Source: Melampsora larici-populina 98AG31 (Eukaryota > Basidiomycota > Pucciniomycetes > Pucciniales > Melampsoraceae). From it: a DNA stretch of 64,000 nt. The notes under the pieces are model-generated. The model was given only the letters and a program-made list of their open reading frames with translations, searched no databases and was not told where the DNA came from. The stretch lies in assembly GCF_000204055.1 (NCBI RefSeq), contig NW_006768806.1:416663-480662 (forward strand), in the 5' to 3' direction. The position numbers were made by a program, and so were the translations under genes. Positions within the stretch are counted from its first letter, which is position 1. Each line of letters begins with the position of its first letter. Positions 1 through 10,040 of the stretch are shown piece after piece.

Positions 1-540
1 CATGTATCAATCTTGAATCAATTAGTATCAGCTTCTTGTGGATTCTTCATGGTTCTTATATGTTCCGTCTTCATCTCCCTGAAGTGTATGGAAGTAATGG
101 GAAGACAAAGGAATATCAAAGATTACCTTGGTTGATTCAAAGAATTGAAGGAAGAGGACAGAATGGCTTTCAATAATAATATCAGAAGACTCAGAGAACA
201 CAGGACTGGTTAAATGCTTGCACTCAAATGGTGGCTGAGTTGTGGTCAGCCATTACACTGTGTATGCACATGTAGCCTTACACATTACAGTTGATATGTT
301 TAAATATCTAACATTTAAACATATGGTGCATACAAATGTTGATGGGCCAAAAGAGTCATCACTCAAGACCCAATGATGGTTGACATTGCATACATAAAAT
401 GTTTTTGTGACCACAGCAAAAAAAAACATAGATTATACAGAACATTCACTCAAGTTCCATCCAATTTTCATCCTCCCCTACAACTGTCAGCTTGGTGGTG
501 CTAGTCTTCGCCATGGAGATATAGGCTTTAGGAAGAATAG
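1..540. other. AT-rich non-coding stretch
   Basis: I see no gene here. The only structure is a small hairpin at about 294-322, where ATATGTTTAAAT pairs with ATTTAAACATAT around a short loop. The GC-richer palindromic satellite begins at about 541. Confidence 0.5.
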
Positions 541-1780
541 CACCAGTCAGACCGTGCGACACAATCACTGAGTGATTGTGCGATGACAAGGCCACCTAAG
601 GACTAGGTGGTCAAACATTAAAAGTAAGGCCATCTAGCGGTTAGGTGGCCTGGCCATCGCACCATCACTCAGTAATTGTGCGATGGAGCCCGGGGCCAAA
701 AAGATGTTGGACTCGGCCCCAGACTGACTGTAGCTTCATCACACAATGACTGAGTGATCGTGCGATGGCCTGGCCGCCTAGCTGCTAGGTGGCCTTCCTT
801 TTGAAGTTTGACCACCTAGCGCTTAGGCGGTCAAACTTGACAGCCCAATTTTCCACTCAATCACTCAGTGATCAAGTGGTTTCCGAGTACCTTGGACCGT
901 TAAGGTCCCAGTTACTGTACCTTTTAAAGTTTGAGTCACTAAATTTAAAAGGTATAGTACCTGGGACCTTAGGTGGTCTAGTCAACGACTGGACTACCTA
1001 ACTCCTAGGTGGTCTGACTCTAAAAGGTAGACCACCTAGGATTTAGGTGGTCTGCCCAGCCACAGCAACGATCACCGAGTGATCGTGCGATGGAGTGACC
1101 ACCTAAAGCCTAGGGGGTCTACCTTTCAAAGTTAGACCACCTAGGATTTAGATGGTCCAGTCATTGACTAGACCACCTAACTGCTAGGTGGTCTACCCAG
1201 CCAACGCACGATCACCGAGTGATCGTGCGATGGAGTGACCACCTAAATCCTAGATGGTCTACCTTTCAAAGTTAGAATTAGGTGGTCTAGTCAGCCACTG
1301 CACAATCACCGAGTGATCGTGTGATGGAGTGACCTTTCAAAGTTAGACCACTTAGGATTTAGATGGTCCAGTCATTGACTAGACCAGTTAACTGCTAGGT
1401 GGTCTACCCAGCCAATGCTCGATCATCGAGTGATCGTGCGATGGAGTGACCACCTAAATCTTAGGTGGTCTACCTTTCAAAGTCAGACCACCTAGGAGTC
1501 AGGTGGTCCAGTCATTGACTAGACCACCTAACTGCTAGGTGGTCTACCTTTGAAAGGTAGACCACCTGGGATTTAGGTGGTCTACCCAGCCACCGCACGA
1601 TCACCGAGTGATCATGCGATGGAGTGACCACCTAGGACTTAGGTGGTCTACCCAGCCACCGCACGATCACCAAGTGATTGTGCGATGGAGTGACCACCTA
1701 ACTGCTAGGTGGTCTACCCAGCCACCGCACGATCACCGAGTGATCGTGCGGTGGAGTGATCACCTGACAGGCCCAGAGCC
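541..1780. repeat. Palindrome-rich degenerate satellite, block A
   Basis: This block is built from two recurring modules. One is the short palindrome CGATCACCGAGTGATCG, with 7-bp arms and a 3-nt loop, often followed by TGCGATGGAGTGACC. The other is CACCTAGG-type sequence (variants of ACCACCTAGGATTTAGGTGGT) in both orientations, joined by CTTTCAAAG-like spacers. The modules recur at irregular spacing of roughly 60-130 bp. Short ORFs across it are by-products of the repeat. It runs straight into the regular 130-bp block that starts at 1781 and uses the same palindrome. Confidence 0.85.
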
Positions 1781-2430
1781 TCTAAACCACTCGATCACTC
1801 GGTGATCGAGTGGTTTAGAGCCTCTGTAGGCCTGTCAGGCCTGTGACAGGCCTACAGGCCCTTTTCCTCTCGATCACCGAGTGATCGAGTGGAAACCAGG
1901 CCTGTCAGGCTCTAAACCACTCGATCACTCGGTGATCGAGTGGTTTAGGGGCTCTGTAGGCCTGTCAGAACTGTGACAGGCCTACAGGGCCTTTTCCACT
2001 CGATCACCAAGTGATCGAGTGGAAAACTGGCCTGTTGGGCTCTAAACCACTCGATCACTCGGTGATCGAGTGGTTTGAAGGCACTGTAGGCCTGTCACAG
2101 TGCTGACAGGCCTGCAGTGCCTTTTCCACTCGATCACCGAGTGATCGAGTGGAAAACTGGCCTGTCGGGCTCTAAACCACTCGATCACTCGGTGATCGAG
2201 TGGTTTAGAGGCTCTGTAGGCCTGTCAAAACTGTGACAGGCCTACAGGGCCTTTTCCCCTCGATCACCGAGTGATCAAGTGGAAAACAGGCCTGTTGGGC
2301 TCTAAACCACTCGATCACTCGGTGATCGAGTGGTTTGAAGGCACTGTAGGCCTGTCACAGTGCTGACAGGCCTGCAGTGCCTTTTCCACTCGATCACCGA
2401 GTGATCGAGTGGAAAACTGGGCTGTCGGGC
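1781..2430. repeat. Tandem satellite, five units of exactly 130 bp, block B
   Basis: The word TCTAAACCAC recurs at 1781, 1911, 2041, 2171, 2301 and, with one change, 2431, so the period is exactly 130 bp. Each unit holds three nested inverted repeats. The first is a ~40-bp palindrome around CGATCACTCGGTGATCG. The second is a ~45-bp palindrome around TAGGCCTGTCA and TGACAGGCCTA. The third is a ~35-bp palindrome around CGATCACCGAGTGATCG flanked by TTTTCC and GGAAAA. Units differ by only a few substitutions, so the array is either young or homogenised. Confidence 0.95.
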
Positions 2431-2440
2431 TCTAAACCAT

Positions 2441-4767
2441 TTTGGGTTTGAGGAGTTTGGTGAATTTGGGATCAAAGATGTGAAAGTAGATCAGGTATGT
2501 GAAGAATTTGTATGTATATATATAATATGAAAGAAAAGAGAGAAAGTTGACTTGGTTGATTTGATTTGGTTATCAGATTTTCTCACATGAAAATTTTGTG
2601 AGAAAACAAGGACTGTCGGAGACACTAAGCTCTACGAAAAATTAACAAAACCTTTATGAAGGTTCAAAGACAAAGGGTGAGCCAAGTGCTGATGAGACAC
2701 GGCTAGGACGGACAGCGAGTTCTAAACTCGGACAAACCTGAACACAGGAAGGGCAGATGATGAAAGAGAGATAAATCTGCGATAGAGTGAAAAAAGAGTA
2801 TAAAATGAAATAAAATAAAAGTAAACATATAAGAAATGAATATTAGTAAAGATCACTATGGCTAATTTTTGAGGATTAGTTTGTTAGAATCTCACCTTTA
2901 GAATCTTATTCCCCGATGAGGGAAAAAGATTCTGAAGGGAAAGAGACAGAGGTTTATGAGAGAAAACAAACATAAAATAGAAAAGCACAGACAGAAATGT
3001 CAAACACTTCAATCAACAAGCTAACCCTTAATCACATCCAAATGTAGAACTTCTTCTGATGATATCTAATTATAAACTCAATCACTACATTTCTCTTTAC
3101 CAGAATTGAATTATCATCCTTACCCAATCCGTCCAGAAGGATTTGTTATACACTCTTCATCAATGGTTTTGAAAACACTACATTGAGAATACATTATCAG
3201 TGTCAGAAGAATGTATTCTCCAACATATTTTAGTACCAGGTATGAAGAAGGAACTGAAGGATCATAAAAGAAAAAGAAAAAAATTAAAAGGTTAGTAGAG
3301 AAGGAAATGAAGGAGAAGAAGATTTTGAAGGGAAAGGAGGATCCGATGATGGAATTGAAGACAAAGATGAAGATGACATGGATGAAGATGAAGTTTAGAC
3401 AATCGTTCATGATTGAAAGACCAGCCAATCAACCGCAAGCAGCACTAGATCAATCATCAACCTTTGAGCTGATAAACTAGGATTTACATCACTCTGTAAG
3501 ACACAAAACGGAGGAGAATTATCATTCAAAGCACTTGAAGAAAATTATCAGAAGATTAAAGTAAATGTAAACCAATGTTAAGCCTATCAAAATCAGAATC
3601 AGAATGTGCTTTAAATTGAAATCAAATTGCAGAAATGTATGAACTTGATGATGAGGATCAGGAAAGGTTCCTTAGACAACTTAAACATGATTCACTTCGA
3701 AATTTCAATACATCATATACTAGCATAACCAAATTGACACTCATGATTCCTTTGCCTCTTTCACCTTTGTTATCATATTTTGATCCTAAGCATCATGAGC
3801 AGATTTCATCTTTTGATGGAATTGAAACTGATGATTGATAAGTGATTGATGAAGAAGATCATGATATTGCAATAGAATAATTAGACAGAGTTTTGAATCA
3901 AACTCATCCAAATGGAGTTTGGAATCAGACTCATCCAACTGAAGTTGAACCAAGCCTATTAACCAAAAAACAGAGCAGAGATTGAAATCAAATGAAAAAA
4001 ATTGAATCCAACAACAACAACAGTATCATCATCACCATCCAAGTTCTTAAATTTGGCATCTATTTCGAAAAGGTTTTTGATTTCAAAAGTAAACCCAAAG
4101 ATGAATCTATGGGAAAGTTTGATTGAATTGGAGAAGTTTTCGTATCAAAATTAAGTTAAAACCATTGAGGGATCACAAGTTTGGGAATGATCGGGTTACA
4201 AGTAGAAGGATTGAAAATGAATGCATTCAGTTGAGTTTTTTCCCTCTTTTTCCTGTCTTTAGAATTCAAGCAACTGATTTGGTTTTTTAGTTTACCTTCT
4301 TTTTATAATATCAAAAAATACGATGATAGGTTGTTCAACTCAGGATACATGATTTGTGCATCACTTGGTTTGATCTCAAATAAACACTGCTTTGATTGGT
4401 GTGATATCATCAACATCACCATATCAACCTAATCACAATTGTCAAAGGTAGGACACCTTCAACAACTTCTCACTGCCAGGATTAAACACTGTCCTAATTG
4501 GGATAATGTGTTGCTTTCTTGGGATAATTGATTTTTGCCATATAAATTTTAAGATGATCAAAGGCTTCAAACCACATAAGCTCAATAGTATGTTTCAAGT
4601 GACAAAATTAACATGATCATGCTCAATAGTGTGCTACGGCTTTTGGGAATATAAAACCCCTGATGTTGGTATGCTTGGCTTTGAAGGATCATGCATTATT
4701 GCTCACATCAGTCCGCTTGGATCGGATTGGAAACAGCTAAAAGCAACTTTGTTTTCAGAGCTTGACA
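2441..4767. other. AT-rich intergenic stretch without a recognisable gene
   Basis: This sequence is purine/AT-rich. Open frames at 3120-3428 (minus) and 3635-3838 (plus) are short, low in complexity and show no splice-linked continuation or known domain. I do not call genes here. Confidence 0.45.
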
Positions 4768-4796
4768 TGGCGGCGCCCGCCGCCCAATTGGCTAGT
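4768..4796 (+). repeat. Left inverted copy of a GC-rich terminal-repeat-like sequence
   Basis: It reads TGGCGGCGCCCGCCGCC followed by CAATTGGCTAGT. The reverse complement of 19279-19310 is almost the same sequence (TGCGGCGCCCGCCGCC then AATTTGGCTAGT). The two copies face inward 14.5 kb apart, as terminal inverted repeats would. A tandem array follows immediately on the inner side. No clear target-site duplication is visible. Confidence 0.55.
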
Positions 4797-4799
4797 ATT

Positions 4800-5110
4800 G
4801 ATTAAGATTGAGGACAGTTGAAGAATAGTGAAAAAGATTGAGGATGATCAAAGAATAGTGATGAAGATGGAGGACAATCAAAGAATAGTGATGAAGATTG
4901 ACAATGATTGACGATGGTTGATGAAGATTGATGACAATTGACAAAGATTGAGGACAATTGACAAAGATTGAGGACAATTGACAAAGATTGAGGACAATTG
5001 ACAAAGATTGAGGACAATTGACAAAGATTGAGGACAATTGACAAAGATTGAGGACAATTGATGAAGGTTGAAGACATTTGAAGACGGTTGAAAACATTTG
5101 AAGAGGTTTG
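4800..5110. repeat. 20-bp tandem repeat array with degenerate flanks
   Basis: ACAAAGATTGAGGACAATTG is repeated about seven times head to tail between roughly 4931 and 5058. More diverged copies lie on both sides. Minus-strand open frames over it encode only repetitive Leu/Ser/Cys/Gln peptides and are not called as genes. It sits directly inside the inverted GC-rich sequence at 4768-4796, where a subterminal repeat of a large transposon would be expected. Confidence 0.9.
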
Positions 5111-5159
5111 GAGAAGATTTTAGAAGATTAAAATCCTGTCTTTAGTTGGTCCAGTTTGA

Positions 5160-5500
5160 TGAGTGGAAACTATGAAAAAAGAAGATTGAGGACGGTTGAT
5201 GAAGAAAGAAGAAGATCGAGGACATTTGACGAAGAAAGAAGAAGATCAAGGACGGATGACAAAGATTGAAGAATATCAAGGACAATCTAAGAAGACTGAA
5301 GAAGATCGAGGACAATCGAAGAAGAAAGAAGAAGATTGAAGAAGATCAAGGATGGATGACAAAGATTGAAGAATATCAAGGACATTTTAAGAAGACTGAA
5401 GAAGATCGGGGACAATCAAATAAGAAAGAAGAAGATCGAGGACAGTTGACAAAGATTGAAGAAGATCAAGGACAATCAAAGAAGATTGATGATGATGAAA
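5160..5500. repeat. GA-rich degenerate tandem repeat
   Basis: GAAGAAGATCAAGGACA-type words of about 20-30 bp repeat with variation. There is a higher-order period near 100 bp: GGATGACAAAGATTGAAG occurs at about 5254 and 5354. Open frames on both strands (for example 5266-5538 plus, Lys/Glu-rich) follow from the repeat and are not supported as genes. Confidence 0.85.
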
Positions 5501-5644
5501 GAGGTTTTGGAGGAGAGCAAGACGGGAAGGTACTTTGAAGCTCTTGAGACAGAAGGTAGAATGTCTCCGGTCGGAGGTGTTGATACCTGTGAGACCAAGC
5601 TTGTAGCTGGCTGGCAAACATGTGGTTTTTGGCTGTGGTAGAAT

Positions 5645-6421
5645 CTAACATTGTTGTTTGAATTTTACAGTTTCAGAAATGTATTTTATGGTTTTTGGTT
5701 TTTGGTTTTTGATTTTTGATTTTTTGATTTTTTGATTTTTTGGTTTTTGGTGTTGCTGGTACTTTTTGTCAAAAGGTGACAATGCAATGAAAACGGTGTC
5801 GACCACTGGAAAATTGGGCAAAAAGGGGTTTTTGCCATGACTTTTACTCCAGTACAGGGGTTTTATCCCTGTATTTGAGTATTTTCTGTAGTTTTGTCTT
5901 TGATTTTTGAATTTCGCACCCGGGGATTGTGATTTTCGTTTTTTGAAATTTCGCATTGTCACTTTGGAACGTCTTGCATTCCGTACACCAGCAAGGAGGT
6001 AGGCAAAAAGGTTTTGCAAAATTACTTGATAATAAAAATAAATAAAAATTAACAACTCACCTTGGCTTTCACTTGGCTGAGTGCGTCTCACAAATCGGGG
6101 TGCCCTCCTCACGTTGTAAGAAGCAACAACCGTCCCCTTAGCTATGGGCCGGTTATCACTGGAAGATTCATTGTTACAATTTGTACTGAAATGAACGGCT
6201 GTTGTAGACGTGTCTTCACTAATTGGCCTTCCATGATTGGACGAATCTTCCTCCTTGCCCCGCAGAACAGGTGAATCAGAGTTTTCACCTACTTCACCTA
6301 CAACAACTGATCCATCGGCTGAATCAACGTTGGGAATCACCACTTCAGGAGTCGTAGCTGGTGATGAAACAGGCCTAGAAGAAGTTTTGTTGTCGAAGTT
6401 GCGTGCTGGCATTATTACTGA
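5645..6421 (-). CDS. Uncharacterised Ser/Thr-rich disordered protein, possibly incomplete
   Basis: I do not recognise this protein. The best start is the Met of MPARNFDNKTSSRP. The first exon encodes about 120 residues of low-complexity sequence rich in Ser, Thr, Pro and Glu and ends in an Arg-rich stretch (VRRAPRFVRRTQPSESQ). A GTGAGT donor near 6060 ends it there. The frame then stays open through hydrophobic, intron-like sequence and a basic tail rich in Lys and Gln over a (T)nGG low-complexity tract at 5690-5750, which is probably not real coding sequence. It is the first of three minus-strand genes inside the candidate 4768-19310 element. The exon structure downstream of the first donor is unresolved. 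Confidence 0.4.
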   Translation of the reverse strand, partial: SVIMPARNFDNKTSSRPVSSPATTPEVVIPNVDSADGSVVVGEVGENSDSPVLRGKEEDSSNHGRPISEDTSTTAVHFSTNCNNESSSDNRPIAKGTVVASYNVRRAPRFVRRTQPSESQGELLIFIYFYYQVILQNLFAYLLAGVRNARRSKVTMRNFKKRKSQSPGAKFKNQRQNYRKYSNTGIKPLYWSKSHGKNPFLPNFPVVDTVFIALSPFDKKYQQHQKPKNQKIKKSKIKNQKPKTIKYISETVKFKQQC

Positions 6422-6549
6422 AATGTCTTTAGATCTGAAATATATTATTATATACCGCATAAGCATAAGAAACGTCAGGAATTATTGTGGGTCACCCTCA
6501 TGGGAATGTTAATGTAAGGTAATAATGGTAAACCTGAATAGCGCTCACG

Positions 6550-7890
6550 TTAGTTCGTAACAAAATAATTAGATATGTGTTGGGCATGTACATGTATAAA
6601 TGAGCAGAGTATTTATAAACCATAGAGAGCCTGATTTACAACCGGACACGAACATTACTTGGATTGTGTCAATCACATACGCCTGATTCCCAATGATTTA
6701 TTACATTGAAGATTGTTAATGGTGAATGCAAATACATTGCATTTATTTTTATTTATCCTAACGGATTTCCACACTCGCGGTGGGGTAATAACAATCTGTT
6801 ATCTTTTTGATAAATGCAATAGATAATTATAAGATACAAAATGGTATATAAATCAATAAAGGTCGTTTCATCTCATGATGCTCAGTTTATCCAAAAACTG
6901 AGCGTATTCATAAGATTGACCACACACACCAATTCAACACACTATTGGTGGACAAGCGCGGATGTGAAGGCCTTTGACTCATATACTTGATAGATGATCC
7001 AAAGGCCTTGACGCCAACGCCATTCCTTCACCCACCTAATGGCAATATTTTGTTGTACATGATTGGCTTTATCCTTCTGAGTTTGAGTCCAAAATAAATT
7101 GGATATTCGTGTAAATTTATTGAACACCGATATAGCCAATAATAACAAGGCATTTGTGTATATTTATTGAACACCTATATAGCCAAGAATATTATGGATC
7201 TACGTCTCCGGAAAATGAGATGCCTGATAGCTTAGCCATACAGTAATGATAAATTATCATTATTGGAACAGATCCACTATGTTTTTAAGTGATCACTGAT
7301 ACGGCTATCTAATTAAATCCACATAACCTGTGTTCATATTATATTGACTATTCGTGTGGATATGTTTCACAGCAAGAATCACCCTAATCACACGTGATTG
7401 CTTTGAATATGATCACAACGTATCATTGGATGATACGGGGGCATACATTATAATAATCATCATCTTTCGAGATGACATATGTTTGTATTCGGTAGTTGAA
7501 AAATAGTACTCAAATCATGGTTAACCACTTGAACCTGTGCATCAGGCCTGTGTTCAAACATTTTTTAGTATATATCCACATTGTTGTCAAGCAAAGGGGG
7601 TGGCCCGCCACCCCTTTAGATTGCTTCATCTGAAGCATTTCATTCGCCCAAACCACTTGCAGTAGGGCTGATGTTGCAATATGAATACCAAATGTATAAC
7701 AAATCAGTACCATACGTAACTGGTAACAGGTAAACATGTATAATTATAAATATCAACAATCAACAAGGCTGAGCAATAAAATGATGGAAATGACTTCTTC
7801 GTCAAAATGTGAAAGTCAATAGTGGAAGGAAATATCAAAGGAAACAAAAAAATGGATGTAAATGAAAAATATACGAGGGCCTGCAATAAA
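6550..7890. other. Intergenic, no supported gene
   Basis: AT-rich sequence lies downstream of the alpha-kinase-like gene. Open frames at 6942-7148, 7510-7737 and 7704-7997 (minus) overlap one another in different frames and show no domain. A short GC-rich palindrome, AAAGGGGGTGGCCCGCCACCCCTTT with one slip, lies near 7594-7619. Confidence 0.4.
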
Positions 7891-9166
7891 CTACATATGT
7901 ATGTTACCCAGAAGCCTGCATATCTTGTTGCACACATGTTGCTCAGCAAACATCTGAAAAGCGCGTTGGACTCTGCCGTGCATTTCCACAACATCACGGC
8001 TGTGGTAAGGAGGACGGCTGTTCATATCGCAATTGATAGTCAATCAAGTTGAATACCTAGCATTTGATTTGAGAAAATAGGATGTCGCTTACTTTCGGTC
8101 CCAGCATACCAAATTGCTGATCTTGCCGTGATCGTCGCAGTCTAGCCTGCTGATTAAAGTCTGGTCTGCACTTAGATCATAAACATAGTGAATGTACGCA
8201 TGGATTAGGGAGGTCCAAGGTCGACGCTCAGTCGGTTTATTGTGGAAGTTTCCCTCGTGCACATACGCGTGACCGCGGTCAGTCACGCGCTCACAGATCA
8301 TCCAACGTGGTTCGTCGTCATATCCAGAACCGGTGGATTGCATTGCATGACAGGGCTGAACCTGCTTAAAAAAGATTCAGTTTGCCGTGGAATACATACT
8401 TCAACGAATTAAATGTAGAAATCTGACCACCATGGATAACAAAAGGGAGTAATATCGTTGATATTTAGGAACCAGGCGCCCTCTCCCGTTCCTGCGTTTG
8501 CGAGAGAGTGTGTATTGAAATTGATTCATCGCCCAGGAAGCGTAACGGTTGCTTTCAGCACGCGCAAAACACTCATACCGTCCCTCTGTATCCAATTCAA
8601 GCCATGAGGGGTCAAACTTAAGATGATAAAGGCCCCCAACCTCGTCGTGATTGAGGTACATCTTGCGAATCGTCCAACCGTCTTCGATGGTAACATGCAG
8701 AACGAGTTCACCACTAGTGTATACTACGTCATCTTTAATGAGGGTTACGTTCTCCAATTGATCGTAAGAAGTTACTGTTTGTCGAAGCGTCTTGCGCCGT
8801 AATCGGTATAGACATCCTGATTGTTTCCGACTCAAATCTTCTATATCAACATAGTACGGCGCAGTGACATATGGAGTTGGAGAAACTGGTCCAGATCCTG
8901 TGGATGATTTATTGGTAAGTAGCTAGCCTGAGACTGGGGTGGGGTTTATCATTCAACTGACCTGGTGCATCTGACATATTGGTGTCGGATGATATCACTA
9001 CGGCATTTGTCGCAGCGCTTCCCGTGGTGTCAATCAATTCTAAAAGTATGTTTACTTGGTCAGTAGGCGGCCTGCAAGGCAAGTCCCATAATGAAATGGC
9101 TACAGTACCAGGGCCTTCTACTTGCATAACCTTGACATCAGCACCACTTTCGACTCCGGTAACCAT
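7891..9166 (-). CDS. Alpha-kinase-like (MHCK/eEF2K family) protein
   Basis: Reading splice sites on the minus strand gives exons of about 9166-8962, 8897 to near 8460, 8361-8093 and 8017-7891. The outer junctions keep phase. The donor of the second exon is uncertain. The start is the Met of MVTGVESGADVKVMQ. The C-terminus has features I associate with atypical alpha-kinases: HAYIHYVYDLSADQ followed by a short substrate-loop-like region, then FAEQHVCNKICRLLGN, which matches the family's terminal zinc-site pattern HxCNxxCxxLG. The N-terminal half (ELVLHVTIEDGW, YECFARAESNRYASWAMNQF) could be the ATP-binding lobe, but I cannot place catalytic residues. Alpha-kinases phosphorylate Ser/Thr; the substrate here is unknown. 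The Cys-cluster gene lies 875 bp upstream on the same strand. Confidence 0.6.
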
Positions 9167-9340
9167 GATGATTAGTGAGATCGGACGGCTAAGCGAAAAA
9201 TAACAGGCAAAAGATGGAATTGGGTAGATATTAAGGAAGGAGAGGAAGATGAAAAGGTTTTTAGTATAACATAGGGATTTGTAATGTCTGTACAGGTAGA
9301 AAAGGTAGAGTAGGAAATGTAGATAGAATGTGAAATACAA

Positions 9341-10040
9341 CAGGCCGTGTGGACGAATGTGAATGGACAGATATAAATAATAAGAAAAAGTTACTTAAAA
9401 AATTATAGGCCACATATGTGGAAGAGAGGTATGCGGTAATTATGATGAGATCTCATTATGATCAATAATAACTCCGCTACGTCGCATTGATGAGATGAGA
9501 TGCTTCGTAATTACATGTATTGATGTCTATGGTCTGGTCAACTCCGCGGAAATATGAGTCTTACCTAGGCTTTGGTTAAGTGCTCAATAATCTAGGTTGA
9601 TCGTTGATCGTAGTGATTATTTTACCACTTCATAACCATTTGAGTAGGTGCTCAATGAAGTCTTTGGCTTAATCGCTGACATTCTCCTAATGGATTGTAG
9701 GTTTTACTTAAACGGGGCATGTGTTACCTGGTAAATGTGGAAATGTGGGTTTCATGTTTGATTGACACTGGTTGGTGTAACTCATGTATGAGGGGCGTAC
9801 AGCGGTAGGACAATGTAATTATTGAGAAATCAAGTAATGAATAGATGGAAAAATAGCTAAATCAAGTATAATATAAGGAAAGGTGCGAGTGCGATTAAAT
9901 ATAATAACAATAATAATGGCGATCATGAGTTGAATGAAATATAATGCAGGAATACATAGAATGCAATGTTTGAATGTGGAAACAATGAATCATACAATTA
10001 TGCTATGTTAAACACGCTAAAGGCCTTAAGCGTTTGGAAC
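9341..10040. other. Spacer between two minus-strand genes
   Basis: This AT-rich interval separates the Cys-cluster gene from the alpha-kinase-like gene. I find no open coding stretch or repeat structure. It would hold the promoter of the alpha-kinase-like gene unless the two genes are read as one transcript. Confidence 0.4.

Noticed and set aside
1608..1805. 65-codon plus-strand ORF of repeated RWSDH/QPPHDH peptides
   Set aside because: It lies wholly inside the palindromic satellite and its peptide repeat mirrors the DNA repeat.
541..2440. CRISPR-like array
   Set aside because: Units are 130-bp contiguous satellites of hairpins without unique spacers, and the genome is eukaryotic.
4792..5097. 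Two overlapping minus-strand ORFs encoding LNLCQLSSIFVNCPQS-type repeats
   Set aside because: They are translations of the 20-bp tandem array; two frames are open equally, so no coding signal.
5266..5538. Lys/Glu-rich plus-strand ORF that looks like a coiled coil
   Set aside because: It is produced by the GA-rich degenerate repeat, with no start context, introns or homology.
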